The translations under genes were made by a program, and so were the position numbers. A model generated the notes under the pieces. The model saw nothing but the letters and a program-made list of their open reading frames with translations. It had not been told where the DNA came from and searched no databases. Positions 50,818 to 58,564 of a stretch of 64,000 bases of DNA are shown piece after piece. The stretch is from JAEYZM01 sp943372195 (GTDB lineage: Bacteria; Bacteroidota; Bacteroidia; Sphingobacteriales; Sphingobacteriaceae): NCBI GenBank assembly GCA_943372195.1, contig CALRXS010000001.1, forward strand, positions 62,001 to 126,000, in the 5' to 3' direction. Positions within the stretch are counted from its first letter, which is position 1, and every line of letters begins with the position of its first letter.

Positions 50818-51735
50818 TCAAAAATAATACCCCAACATCAACTGCTGCATTACCTGATAACGATCCAACACATCATCATCATATATTAACTGATGCGTTA
50901 GCATTGTTTTAATATGCTTACTTACTTTAAATGATATCAATGTTCGGCTCTCGATATCTATATTTTTGAATCGATCTTCTTGAATAAAGTATCTGCTCTT
51001 ATGTTCTATCTCTATGTTTTTACTTACATCTTTCTTGATTTCGATATTGATGTGAAATCCATATTCTATTAACTCATGCTTACCTTTTGGAACTTTAAAT
51101 AGTGTCTCTCTATCTAATATTTCATATAACTCTTGATTCTTAACCGTTGTAATTTTCAATCCGCTTAAGCCAATCGCATACCTCGATCGCTTATCTCTAG
51201 AATATTCGAAACCGAGGTTAATATGAATATAACCCGGACTCATAAATCCTGAGTGCAAGATATTGGTGTCAATGCCAGAGCGTTCAACAATTTTATAAGT
51301 ATCATTAATCTGGGTTTGATACTTTAACATAAATTGTATGTCCAGTTTTTTACTCAAATGTCTATTCCATTTTGATTGAAAACTTAATTCGTCATCAGAT
51401 TTTTGACGTACTAAATCTTTATACTTTAATACTCCGTAACGAATTAATAATCGTTGATCTTGATATAATTTTTTTGAGTTTGTTTTGAAATAAGGTTCTA
51501 CTTCGAAAAGTAAGGCAAAATTATTTTCACCTGCCTTCTGCCAGTCTTTATAGGTTGATTTCCCTGCACTGAAAAATCCGTTTCCCCATATTACTATATA
51601 ATAGGTTTCTATAGAATCTTTCTTCGGATGTTTGCGATTAGATACTTTCTGCAATTGGGTACTGTCTTGCTTATTTGCATAAGCAATGCAAGTACCCAAA
51701 CAGAAAGCTAGTGCCAGTAAACACCATTTTTTCAT
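50818..51735 (-). CDS. Exported DUF3078-like outer-membrane protein
   Basis: About 305 residues with a signal peptide (CLLALAFCLGTCIAYAN) and strand-rich C-terminal two thirds: LSFQSKWNRHLSKKLDIQF and FMSPGYIHINLGFEYSRDKR are compatible with DUF3078-type barrels, though the match is loose. The start is ATG 51735: the longer frame to 51759 would overlap the neighbour and place nine non-signal residues first. It is 7 bp downstream of the small secreted-protein gene and so under palindrome copy 2. Its stop abuts the heptad array. Role unknown. Confidence 0.6.
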   Translation of the reverse strand: MKKWCLLALAFCLGTCIAYANKQDSTQLQKVSNRKHPKKDSIETYYIVIWGNGFFSAGKSTYKDWQKAGENNFALLFEVEPYFKTNSKKLYQDQRLLIRYGVLKYKDLVRQKSDDELSFQSKWNRHLSKKLDIQFMLKYQTQINDTYKIVERSGIDTNILHSGFMSPGYIHINLGFEYSRDKRSRYAIGLSGLKITTVKNQELYEILDRETLFKVPKGKHELIEYGFHINIEIKKDVSKNIEIEHKSRYFIQEDRFKNIDIESRTLISFKVSKHIKTMLTHQLIYDDDVLDRYQVMQQLMLGYYF

Positions 51736-51742
51736 GAGTAGA

Positions 51743-52117
51743 TTAATCTGCCACACCAATCGCTACCACACAATCTCCTTCAATGTTTAATAGGTATTCA
51801 CCTTTTAGCAACATTATGCTTCGATCTAAGCCCGATAGTTCGCGTGAGATGGGGTAGTCGTTGATAATTACCACCTTATCATTTTCTACGATAATACCCA
51901 AGCTTTCGTCAGTTTTCATGCGCTCATTTGCTTCACTCAATACCGCATGTACTACTTTCCCAGCCGATAATGCATTGACATCTTCTTCAGATGCAAAACA
52001 TATTCGCTTTGTATGCTCTTTATTAATAAAGAAACACAAAGGCTTTACAGCATTTCCTCTCGAAAACGATAGAATGATTATCCCAACCACTGCCACCAAC
52101 ACCACACGTACCATCAT
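51743..52117 (-). CDS. Small exported protein under palindrome copy 2
   Basis: A 125-residue protein starting MMVRVVLVAVVGIIILSFSRGNAV, a signal peptide or anchor; ATG 52114 is an alternative. The long frame to 52357 is rejected because it runs through the promoter of the divergent adaptor gene. The C-terminal SIMLLKGEYLLNIEGDCVV-type segment resembles the end of the 57759 gene (KKGKYPISYEQYEHGSVV). No known domain is recognised. It is first in an operon with the DUF3078-like gene and has palindrome copy 2 upstream. Confidence 0.6.
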   Translation of the reverse strand: MMVRVVLVAVVGIIILSFSRGNAVKPLCFFINKEHTKRICFASEEDVNALSAGKVVHAVLSEANERMKTDESLGIIVENDKVVIINDYPISRELSGLDRSIMLLKGEYLLNIEGDCVVAIGVAD

Positions 52118-52137
52118 TATATATTGTTTTGATGATG

Positions 52138-52145
52138 TAAATTTA
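52138..52145 (-). promoter_or_regulatory. -7-like element of the small exported protein gene
   Basis: TAAATTTA matches seven of eight TAnnTTTG positions and is 20 bp before the ATG. It is the -7 that lies 23 bp after palindrome copy 2. Confidence 0.5.
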
Positions 52146-52168
52146 CTACAGCTTTTAATCACTTGAAA

Positions 52169-52182
52169 CTGCATTCTTGCAG
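52169..52182. promoter_or_regulatory. Palindromic operator candidate, copy 2
   Basis: CTGCATTCTTGCAG, arms CTGCA/TGCAG, followed on plus by GATTATTTATGCAGGAT, which resembles copy 1 and holds an extra half-site. It is 23 bp from the -7-like element and also lies between the divergent adaptor gene and this gene. Confidence 0.7.
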
Positions 52183-52216
52183 GATTATTTATGCAGGATG
52201 ATGAATAGTAATTTCG

Positions 52217-52224
52217 TATATTTG
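52217..52224 (+). promoter_or_regulatory. -7 element of the MacA-like adaptor gene
   Basis: TATATTTG fits TAnnTTTG, 17 bp before the ATG at 52242. Confidence 0.6.
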
Positions 52225-52241
52225 GGTATTCTAAATTGAAA

Positions 52242-53330
52242 ATGAGAAATTTAATATATCCTGTATTATTTCTGCTTTTTATTTCTTGCAAAGACAATAC
52301 TGAATCGACTAATGCCGAAATAAAAAATATACAACAAGCTGTATATGCTTCTGGCAATATTTACCCTTCGAATGAATACAAAGTGTTTGCGAATGCCGAC
52401 GGATTCATAAGTGATTTGAAAATAGAAGAAGGTGATACTGTTTTGAAAGATCAAGAGCTAATGATTATCGAAAGCGATATGCAGCAAGCTAGATACGAAT
52501 CATCTGAAAAGATTTATGATTTAGCGAAATCTAATTTATCATATAGTTCGCCGGTTTTACAAGAGTATCAAGCTGCATTAAGTACGTTAAAGCAAAAGTT
52601 AACAATCGACTCCTTGAATTATACTCGATTTCAAAATCTTTATGCTCAACAAGCCTGTTCAAAATCTGATTTAGAAAAAGCGACATTACAATATGTTTCT
52701 ACGAAGAATGAGTATTTGGCAAAGAAGAGCGGACTTTCGCGATTGAAAAATCAATTGACAGTTGACTTGAAAAATGCCGAAGCACAATATAAAGTCAATG
52801 CAAAAGATGCGAAGAATTATACAGTCAAAAGTTTGATGAATGGTAGAGTTTATGATTTGTTAAAAGAAAAAGGAGAGGCAGTGCGTCGCAATGAACCTAT
52901 TGCTACTATTGGTGATTACTCTGATTTGCAAATAAAATTAATAATCGATGAACTTGATTTACCTAAGCTAAAAATCAATCAAAAAGTATTAATTAAAGTA
53001 GATATGTTCAAAGATCAAATTTTTGAAGCTCGTCTCACTAAAATTTATCCGAAGCTCAATAAATACGACCAATCTTTTAGAGCAGATGCTGTTTTTGTCA
53101 ATGCTAAATTACCCGATTTATACGGATTAAGTTTAGAAGCGAATATTATTGTAGATCAAAAAGAAAACGCATTATGTCTACCTAAAAATTATTTAGTAGC
53201 TGATGATAGTCTCTGGATAGATGTAAATAATGAAAAGATTAAAATTAAAATCAAAAAAGGTGTTGAAGATTTTGATTATGTAGAAATATTAGAAGGTATT
53301 ACCAAAGATACTAAAGTATATAAGCCTTAA
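52242..53330 (+). CDS. Membrane-fusion (HlyD/MacA-type) efflux adaptor lipoprotein
   Basis: A 362-residue periplasmic adaptor with a lipoprotein signal (FLLFISCKDN, Cys about 17), a short barrel-sandwich hybrid (DGFISDLKIEEGDTVLKDQELM), a coiled-coil hairpin (about 80-180), and a beta-barrel with ILVDELDLP and ITKDTKVYKP at the end. ATG 52242 is preferred over the TTG at 52236. It overlaps the permease gene by one base and forms a MacAB-type export system with it and the ATPase. The outer-membrane channel is not in the window. Substrate unknown. Confidence 0.87.
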   Translation: MRNLIYPVLFLLFISCKDNTESTNAEIKNIQQAVYASGNIYPSNEYKVFANADGFISDLKIEEGDTVLKDQELMIIESDMQQARYESSEKIYDLAKSNLSYSSPVLQEYQAALSTLKQKLTIDSLNYTRFQNLYAQQACSKSDLEKATLQYVSTKNEYLAKKSGLSRLKNQLTVDLKNAEAQYKVNAKDAKNYTVKSLMNGRVYDLLKEKGEAVRRNEPIATIGDYSDLQIKLIIDELDLPKLKINQKVLIKVDMFKDQIFEARLTKIYPKLNKYDQSFRADAVFVNAKLPDLYGLSLEANIIVDQKENALCLPKNYLVADDSLWIDVNNEKIKIKIKKGVEDFDYVEILEGITKDTKVYKP

Positions 53331-54586
53331 TGTCACTAAAGCTCAATATCGAAATAGCCAAAACACATTTGTTCGCTAAACGCAAGCAAACACTTATTGC
53401 TTCGCTTGGTGTAACATTTGGTATTGCAATGTTTATTTTGATGATTAGCTTCATGACCGGAGTGAATGTTTTATTAGAAGAGACATCCTTAACAAATACC
53501 CCTCATGTAAGAATATTTCATGACATTGAAGTACGTCGTAAAAATATTATTGATGAAGTATATCGTGCTGAAAATGATTTGAACATTGTATGGCATCAGA
53601 AACCCAAGCTAGAACAAGTTAATTTGAAAAACGGATTTCTAATAGCGAATCAAATTGAAAAAGACCCCAATGTTCTAGGTGTTTCAGCACAAATTTCTAC
53701 TCAAGTATTTTATAATTACGGTCCGACCCCAATACCCGGTATAGTTCTCGGAGTGAACATCCGAAGTGAAGATAAACTTTACAATTTAAAGTCAAAGATG
53801 ATTCAAGGGGATATGGAATCATTGCTTACCTCTAACGATGGAATATTGATGGGTAAGGGTTTAGCCGATAAAATGAATTTAAATTTAGGTGATCATGTGA
53901 ATGTGACCACACCACAAGGTAATACACAATTGATGCGCATTGTTGGTATTTTCAAAACCAATATTGGTGCAATTGATAATATTCGTTCTTATGCTTCGAT
54001 CTCTACTGTTCAAACACTAATGAATAAAGACAATCGATACATTACAGATATTCATGTAAAATTTTTCGACATCAACAATGCGAAAAATTATTCGAAAGTT
54101 TATCATTCGCAATATGGTTATAAAGCTGAGGATTGGGAAGAAGCTAACGCAACAATTCTCTCATCTTTTATAATTAGAAATGTGCTGACAATGGTAGTAG
54201 TTACTACGCTTTTGGTGGTAGCCGGATTCGGAATTTATAATATCATGAACATGACAATTTATGATAAGATGAAAGATATTGCGATATTAAAAGCTACTGG
54301 ATTCGAGCAGAAAGATATTGTTCAGGTGTTTTTGTTTCAAGCGATCTTCATCGGATTAATGGGAGGGGTTGCTGGACTGAGTTTAGGATTTATACTTTCA
54401 TATATTTTATCTATTACACCTTTTGATGCAGGTGAATTTTTGTCGGTCGATACTTTTCCGGTAAATATGGATCCTAAGTTTTATGTATTCGGTCTTGTTT
54501 TCGGAGTATTGACAACTATTTTCGCAGGGTATTTCCCTTCGAGAAAAGCATCTAAAATTGATCCTGTTGTTATATTACGCGGATGA
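53330..54586 (+). CDS. MacB/LolC-type ABC permease
   Basis: A 418-residue FtsX permease: one N-terminal helix (residues about 22-45), a periplasmic MacB_PCD-like domain, and three C-terminal helices with IYDKMKDIAILKATGFEQKDIVQVFLFQ, ending SRKASKIDPVVILRG. Its start overlaps the adaptor stop (TAATG) and its end overlaps the ATPase start by 4 bp, so the three genes are translationally coupled. Confidence 0.9.
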   Translation: MSLKLNIEIAKTHLFAKRKQTLIASLGVTFGIAMFILMISFMTGVNVLLEETSLTNTPHVRIFHDIEVRRKNIIDEVYRAENDLNIVWHQKPKLEQVNLKNGFLIANQIEKDPNVLGVSAQISTQVFYNYGPTPIPGIVLGVNIRSEDKLYNLKSKMIQGDMESLLTSNDGILMGKGLADKMNLNLGDHVNVTTPQGNTQLMRIVGIFKTNIGAIDNIRSYASISTVQTLMNKDNRYITDIHVKFFDINNAKNYSKVYHSQYGYKAEDWEEANATILSSFIIRNVLTMVVVTTLLVVAGFGIYNIMNMTIYDKMKDIAILKATGFEQKDIVQVFLFQAIFIGLMGGVAGLSLGFILSYILSITPFDAGEFLSVDTFPVNMDPKFYVFGLVFGVLTTIFAGYFPSRKASKIDPVVILRG

Positions 54587-55263
54587 TGCAAAAAATATTA
54601 GAAGCTCGTAATATCAATAAGTTTTTCTACGAACCTGAAAAGTTTCAGGTATTGAAAAATTTGAATTTCGATATTTACAAAGGTGAATTTTTATCTATCG
54701 TAGGGAAATCAGGTTGTGGTAAATCAACTTTATTGTATGTGCTTTCTACTATGGATACAGATTATCTTGGTAGTCTTAAGATGTTAGATATCGAGCTCAC
54801 CAATAAATCACAAAATGAATTATCGCAATTCAGAAATGAGCACATTGGATTCGTATTTCAATTTCATTTTTTATTACCAGAATTTACAGTGCTTCAAAAT
54901 GTAATGATACCTGCATTAAAGCTTGGTAATTATTCTAAAGAAGAAGTTGAGCAACGAGCTTTAGCTAAATTAGATTTATTAGGCTTGAAAGATCAATCAC
55001 ATAAGAGGGCGAATAAATTATCAGGCGGACAGCAGCAAAGAGTTGCTATTGCTAGAGCTTTAATTAATGACCCTTCAATCATAATGGGAGATGAGCCTAC
55101 AGGTAATCTTGATAAACATAACTCCAATTTAGTGTTCGATATATTAAGAGAAATTTCTAGTACTCAACAGCAAACTATTATTACAGTAACTCATGATTTA
55201 GACTTTGCAAAGAACTGTGATCGAATAATTACTATGGAAGATGGTGAGATTATAAAACAATAA
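54583..55263 (+). CDS. MacB/LolD-type ABC ATPase
   Basis: A 226-residue ATPase with Walker A VGKSGCGKST (about 40-49), Q-loop VFQFHFLLPE, signature LSGGQQQRVAIARAL and Walker B IMGDEPTGNLD. It completes the adaptor-permease-ATPase export operon starting at 52242. A C-terminal helix ends DGEIIKQ. The ygiD gene follows with its own -7 element. Confidence 0.93.
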   Translation: MMQKILEARNINKFFYEPEKFQVLKNLNFDIYKGEFLSIVGKSGCGKSTLLYVLSTMDTDYLGSLKMLDIELTNKSQNELSQFRNEHIGFVFQFHFLLPEFTVLQNVMIPALKLGNYSKEEVEQRALAKLDLLGLKDQSHKRANKLSGGQQQRVAIARALINDPSIIMGDEPTGNLDKHNSNLVFDILREISSTQQQTIITVTHDLDFAKNCDRIITMEDGEIIKQ

Positions 55264-55265
55264 GT

Positions 55266-55273
55266 TATATTTG
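55266..55273 (+). promoter_or_regulatory. -7 element of ygiD
   Basis: TATATTTG fits TAnnTTTG, 18 bp before the start codon and directly after the ATPase stop. Confidence 0.6.
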
Positions 55274-55291
55274 TATGTTTAAACATATATT

Positions 55292-56167
55292 ATGAAAAGA
55301 CTTGATTTTATTAAATCTTTAGCAATAATACCATTTCTAAATACAGGCATGACATTAAAAGAATTATCGAAAATATCAGAGGGATTTAAGGCTACGGCTA
55401 CGATGCCAGCATTGTTCGTCGGACATGGAAGTCCGATGAATGCCATCGAAGACAATGAATTTTCACGCACATGGCAAAGGCTAGGTAAAGAGTTACCAAA
55501 GCCCAATGCAATATTATGCATAAGTGCACATTGGGAAACGAAGGGAACATTCGTTACAGCAATGGAAGCACCAAAAACGATTCATGACTTTGGAGGCTTT
55601 CCACGAGAACTGTTTGCGGTACAATACCCTGTGAAAGGTTCAGATACATTAGTGAAAGAAACGAAACAAACGATTTCAAAAGCAGTAGTAGAACTTGATC
55701 ATGAATGGGGATTAGATCACGGAGCTTGGTCAGTAATAAAACATATGTACCCAGAGGCGAATGTGCCAGTTGTACAATTGAGTTTAGACTATCGTCAAGG
55801 GGCAGCTTATCATTATGAATTAGCTAAAGAGTTAGCAACACTTCGTAACAAAGGAGTATTAATAGTAGGAAGCGGTAATATGGTGCATAATTTAGGCATT
55901 ATGGATTGGCGTAATGCAAATCAAGGTTATGATTGGGCAGTAACCGCAAATGAAAAATTCAAATCGCTTATAAGCGCTAAAAATCATTCGAGTTTAATTA
56001 ACTATTCATCACTCGGTAAAGAAGCACAAATGTCAATTCCGAGTCCGGAGCATTATTTACCTCTCTTATACATTCTCGCACTACAAAACAACAAAGAAGA
56101 AGTAAGTTTCTTTAATGACAAGGAAGTGTATGGAAGTATATCGATGACAGGGGTGATGATTGGGTAG
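55292..56167 (+). CDS. ygiD: DODA-type extradiol aromatic ring-opening dioxygenase (YgiD)
   Basis: A 291-residue LigB-superfamily enzyme of the 4,5-DOPA dioxygenase family. Metal and active-site residues are visible in ALFVGHGSPMNAIED (His in GHGSP), CISAHWETKG (His), LDHGAWSVIKHMYP (His) and GSGNMVHNLG. The N-terminus KRLDFIKSLAIIPFLNTG resembles a Tat-like leader but lacks the RR pair, so export is uncertain. It is closed by a REP hairpin 20 bp after its stop. The natural substrate is unknown; DOPA is the family name only. Confidence 0.9.
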   Translation: MKRLDFIKSLAIIPFLNTGMTLKELSKISEGFKATATMPALFVGHGSPMNAIEDNEFSRTWQRLGKELPKPNAILCISAHWETKGTFVTAMEAPKTIHDFGGFPRELFAVQYPVKGSDTLVKETKQTISKAVVELDHEWGLDHGAWSVIKHMYPEANVPVVQLSLDYRQGAAYHYELAKELATLRNKGVLIVGSGNMVHNLGIMDWRNANQGYDWAVTANEKFKSLISAKNHSSLINYSSLGKEAQMSIPSPEHYLPLLYILALQNNKEEVSFFNDKEVYGSISMTGVMIG

Positions 56168-56186
56168 TGATGCAGGTAATTAATAG

Positions 56187-56217
56187 CACCCGTAGGGGAG
56201 GATTTCATCCTCCCGCC
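56187..56217 (-). repeat. REP unit, type B (GGGAGGAT stem), inverse orientation
   Basis: GTAG followed by GGGAGGAT-TTC-ATCCTCCC (plus strand, after CACCC). It directly follows ygiD and would also work as a stem-loop terminator. Orientation is opposite to the units at 56229-56460. Confidence 0.8.
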
Positions 56218-56228
56218 TAACTCAATCC

Positions 56229-56420
56229 GGACAGATGAAATCTTTCCTTACGGGTGCAGGTAATTATGTGATAACGGACAGATGAAATCTGTCCTTACGG
56301 GTATAGGTAATTATGTGATGACGGACAGATGAAATCTGTCCTTACAGGTGCAGGTAATTATCTGATAACGGACAGATGAAATCTGTCCCTACTAGTACAG
56401 GTAAGATATCAGATAGATAT
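56229..56420 (+). repeat. REP array, four type-A units, 47-bp period
   Basis: Units start at 56229, 56276, 56323 and 56370, exactly 47 bp apart. Each holds GGACAGAT-GAA-ATCTGTCC (8-bp stem, 3-nt loop), then TTACGGGTGCAGGTAATTA-like spacer and GTGATAAC. The first has one stem mismatch, and the last spacer is diverged. Read on minus each hairpin is preceded by GTAA. Confidence 0.93.
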
Positions 56421-56425
56421 CAAGC

Positions 56426-56464
56426 GGGAGGATTGAATCCTCCCTTACGGGTGCAGGTAATTAA
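56426..56464 (+). repeat. REP unit, type B, left flank of the transposase gene
   Basis: GGGAGGAT-TGA-ATCCTCCC followed by TTACGGGTGCAGGTAATTA, ending 7 bp before the transposase stop. It faces the inverted copy at 56992-57023 on the other side of the gene. Confidence 0.88.
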
Positions 56465-56471
56465 CTTTGTA

Positions 56472-56957
56472 CTAATTGAAATAGATGTCGTTATTCCAGT
56501 TCTTAGGATTATCGATTATATATTTTTTTATTCTTTCGTAGTCGTTCATATTTCTAACGATATGATCGTGGTAGCTACGTTTCCAGATTTCTTTTAAGTC
56601 CGTATTTTGATAAAACCATTGAGTAATTTTTATCTTAAAATTTCGGACAATAGAGCTAATATTTGATTTATTAGATTTGTCTTTGATCTCTAATAATAAA
56701 TGTAGATGATTAGGCATAATTACATATTCATGTAACTCTGTATTATTAAAGTTTTCAGGTATTAATTTAATGCAATCTTCGACGTATATACTAGCTTTAT
56801 TTTTCTTAAAACTAATGATATTATTATAAGAAACAACCGAGCCAAATATATGCTGATGTCTATATGCACATATGGTTAAGAAGTAGATACCCTTTTTTGA
56901 GTAATCATAATTTTCGAGTCTTTGACTCTTACGTGAGTTATACTTATACTTTCCCAT
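56472..56957 (-). CDS. REP-associated tyrosine transposase (RAYT, Y1_Tnp)
   Basis: A 161-residue single-strand DNA transposase of the IS200/IS605-like HUH family. The start has the RAYT pattern KSQRLENYDYSKKGIYFLTICAY; the HUH motif is MPNHLHLLL, the catalytic tyrosine is in RIKKYIIDNPKNW, and KRSYHDHIVRN supplies the metal helper residues. ATG 56957 is chosen because AGAGGA lies 9 bp upstream; GTG 56975 and ATG 56966 are alternatives. The gene is complete and flanked by inverted type-B REPs. RAYTs mobilise or process REP palindromes. Confidence 0.94.
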   Translation of the reverse strand: MGKYKYNSRKSQRLENYDYSKKGIYFLTICAYRHQHIFGSVVSYNNIISFKKNKASIYVEDCIKLIPENFNNTELHEYVIMPNHLHLLLEIKDKSNKSNISSIVRNFKIKITQWFYQNTDLKEIWKRSYHDHIVRNMNDYERIKKYIIDNPKNWNNDIYFN

Positions 56958-56991
56958 CAATTCCATTCCTCTCACATTATTGTATATTTAT

Positions 56992-57023
56992 TGCACCCGT
57001 AAGGGAGGATTCCATCCTCCCGC
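56992..57023 (-). repeat. REP unit, type B, right flank of the transposase gene
   Basis: GCACCCGTAA followed by GGGAGGAT-TCC-ATCCTCCC and GCC. It is an inverted copy of 56426-56464; together they bracket the transposase gene as a unit of about 600 bp. Confidence 0.88.
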
Positions 57024-57033
57024 CTAGATTAAT

Positions 57034-57058
57034 GATAATAACACAACGTGTTATTATC
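57034..57058 (-). terminator. 11-bp hairpin at the end of the lipoprotein gene
   Basis: GATAATAACAC-AAC-GTGTTATTATC is a perfect inverted repeat reaching into the stop codon of the minus-strand lipoprotein gene. The T-run is weak, so it may be a terminator or an mRNA-stabilising stem. Confidence 0.55.
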
Positions 57059-57693
57059 TATTTATTATTCTCGTAGATCTTGATGTATTTTAACACGGTG
57101 TCTAGGTTTGTAAGATCTCCTCTTTTGAATAGAATTAAATTCAAATTGCTATCAACCACAAAACTTTGAGGCGTACCATTTGACCATTCATATTGGTTAT
57201 AGAAAAGTGTTGTTGCAAGTTTATACGCTTTTTGGTTTTCTTTGGTGCCAAATTCTCTGCTGTCCAGTATATAAATATTATCAGGATACTTAGCTTCTAG
57301 GAGCATTTTTTGAATATTTTTTAAGTCGTATGTCATTGAGACTGCATACGTTTTAAGATTATGTTTATTACTTAGATCAGTATTTAAAGTTTTGCTATTC
57401 ATATTTAAAATTGCACTTGAATGTGGGCACCATGGTGCAAACATTATATACCAAGTATATTTTGATGCCTTTGATAATTGTTTAAAATTGGAGGTATTTA
57501 ATTGTTCATAATGATAGCTTTTGCCGTCAAATTTATTCTTGTGATTATATGATCCGAATTCGTGAATAAAGAATTTATCTGGTTCGGTTAAACTACTCGT
57601 GCCATCATCTGGTAGTCTTTTTGGCATCATTTGAATTTTAAAACACGATGTCGTTAAAATAAAAATAATTAAGAGTTTTAGTGTTGTTTTCAT
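57058..57693 (-). CDS. Thioredoxin-like lipoprotein with a CxxS active site
   Basis: A 211-residue protein with a lipoprotein signal (LLIIFILTTSCFK, Cys about 17). The middle has YTWYIMFAPWCPHSSAILNMN, a thioredoxin-like active site in which the second cysteine is Ser (CPHS), and later GTPQSFVVDSNLNLILFKRG, the cis-Pro loop region. A single-cysteine site suggests a monothiol or non-redox role. It may share a transcript with the small secreted-protein gene upstream, but a strong palindromic terminator separates them. Confidence 0.7.
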   Translation of the reverse strand: MKTTLKLLIIFILTTSCFKIQMMPKRLPDDGTSSLTEPDKFFIHEFGSYNHKNKFDGKSYHYEQLNTSNFKQLSKASKYTWYIMFAPWCPHSSAILNMNSKTLNTDLSNKHNLKTYAVSMTYDLKNIQKMLLEAKYPDNIYILDSREFGTKENQKAYKLATTLFYNQYEWSNGTPQSFVVDSNLNLILFKRGDLTNLDTVLKYIKIYENNK

Positions 57694-57721
57694 TTTATGT
57701 TGTGTATATGTTATTAAAAAA

Positions 57722-57749
57722 CAAAAGGAGAATTTAAATTCTCCTTTTG
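57722..57749 (-). terminator. 28-bp perfect palindromic terminator
   Basis: CAAAAGGAGAATT and its inverse complement meet as a perfect 28-bp palindrome, followed by a T-run on minus. It lies between the 57759 gene and the 57058 gene, so most transcripts should stop here. Confidence 0.78.
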
Positions 57750-57758
57750 TATAATAAT

Positions 57759-58229
57759 TTATTCAGTAACTACATTTAATACTACACTTCCATGCTCATA
57801 TTGCTCATAACTTATTGGATATTTACCCTTCTTTATTGTGCAACTGTTAATACCTAAAGCTTCACATATTTCTTGGTTTAGAACAATATCGCCATTGACA
57901 AAAAATAATTCGTTATTGTTCGCAGGTTCTGCATCATCAGATAGTATATTCAATGTAAGTCTATTATCGCTATTTAGAATTAATGTTCCTGTTCCATTAT
58001 ATCCAGATGCTCTGCCTCCTGTATAAGAATCTATAACAATTTCTATACGAAGACAAAATCCTCTGTCGTCTTGACAATCACCATTAATAAAACTACTTCT
58101 TGTGGCAAATTTGATTTTAACATCTCTTAATGTTGTGTTTTTAGCAGTTTCACCCTCAACCCCCGCACTCACTGTATTATTCATTCCTCCCAACAATACA
58201 ATCATCACTATGTATAATAACTTTTTCAT
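57759..58229 (-). CDS. Small secreted protein under palindrome copy 3
   Basis: A 156-residue protein with a signal peptide (LLYIVMIVLLGGMNNTVSAG). The mature part has a pair of cysteines close together (GDCQDDRGFCLRIEI), a later pair (EICEALGINSC) and a closing TIKKGKYPISYEQYEHGSVV that resembles the end of the 51743 gene. No known family is recognised. The promoter region has palindrome copy 3, 23 bp before a GATTTTTG -7-like element, with an unusually long leader of about 100 nt. A strong terminator follows. Confidence 0.65.
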   Translation of the reverse strand: MKKLLYIVMIVLLGGMNNTVSAGVEGETAKNTTLRDVKIKFATRSSFINGDCQDDRGFCLRIEIVIDSYTGGRASGYNGTGTLILNSDNRLTLNILSDDAEPANNNELFFVNGDIVLNQEICEALGINSCTIKKGKYPISYEQYEHGSVVLNVVTE

Positions 58230-58332
58230 GGTTTTTTAAAAATTTGATTTGTTTAATTAATTTTTTGAATTCGTTTTTCTGATAGATCTTTTACCTTAAT
58301 CTAACCCATCGCTTTTACCTCCTTTCACAATC

Positions 58333-58340
58333 CAAAAATC
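58333..58340 (-). promoter_or_regulatory. -7-like element of the 57759 gene
   Basis: GATTTTTG on minus matches seven of eight TAnnTTTG positions and is exactly 23 bp from palindrome copy 3. The rest of the 335-bp gap (58230-58564) holds the leader, a second degenerate palindrome and no gene. Confidence 0.5.
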
Positions 58341-58363
58341 AACTATTATAACTGCTAGCACAA

Positions 58364-58377
58364 CTGCATTCTTGCAG
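58364..58377. promoter_or_regulatory. Palindromic operator candidate, copy 3
   Basis: CTGCATTCTTGCAG, identical to copy 2. It lies between the secreted-protein gene and the divergent XRE regulator gene. Confidence 0.7.
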
Positions 58378-58435
58378 GTTTATTCTTAAAGGTATTTACA
58401 TACAACCACTATTAAATAATCTTTTTTTAAAAACA

Positions 58436-58447
58436 CGCATAAATGCA
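58436..58447. promoter_or_regulatory. Degenerate palindrome near the XRE gene
   Basis: CGCATAAATGCA shares GCATAAATGCA with the minus-strand form of copy 1. It lies about 120 bp before the XRE start and could be an autoregulatory site; the -7 spacing seen at the other copies is not repeated here. Confidence 0.35.
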
Positions 58448-58564
58448 TCTTTTTTAAAAATGTTGTTGTTTCTGAAAAAACAATATTTTATTTTAGTAAT
58501 ACCTAACTGTTAAAGCTAAATGAATGATAAAATAAACTAAATTTATACCCTTTATTTATTGTGC

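Noticed and set aside
52118..52357. Long start of the 51743 gene
   Set aside because: It would translate through the palindrome, the -7 element and part of the divergent adaptor gene; MMVRVVL gives a normal signal peptide.
56229..56420. Direct repeats with a 47-bp period as a CRISPR array
   Set aside because: The parts between the hairpins are also conserved, not unique spacers, there are no cas genes, and a RAYT gene is adjacent. It is a REP array.
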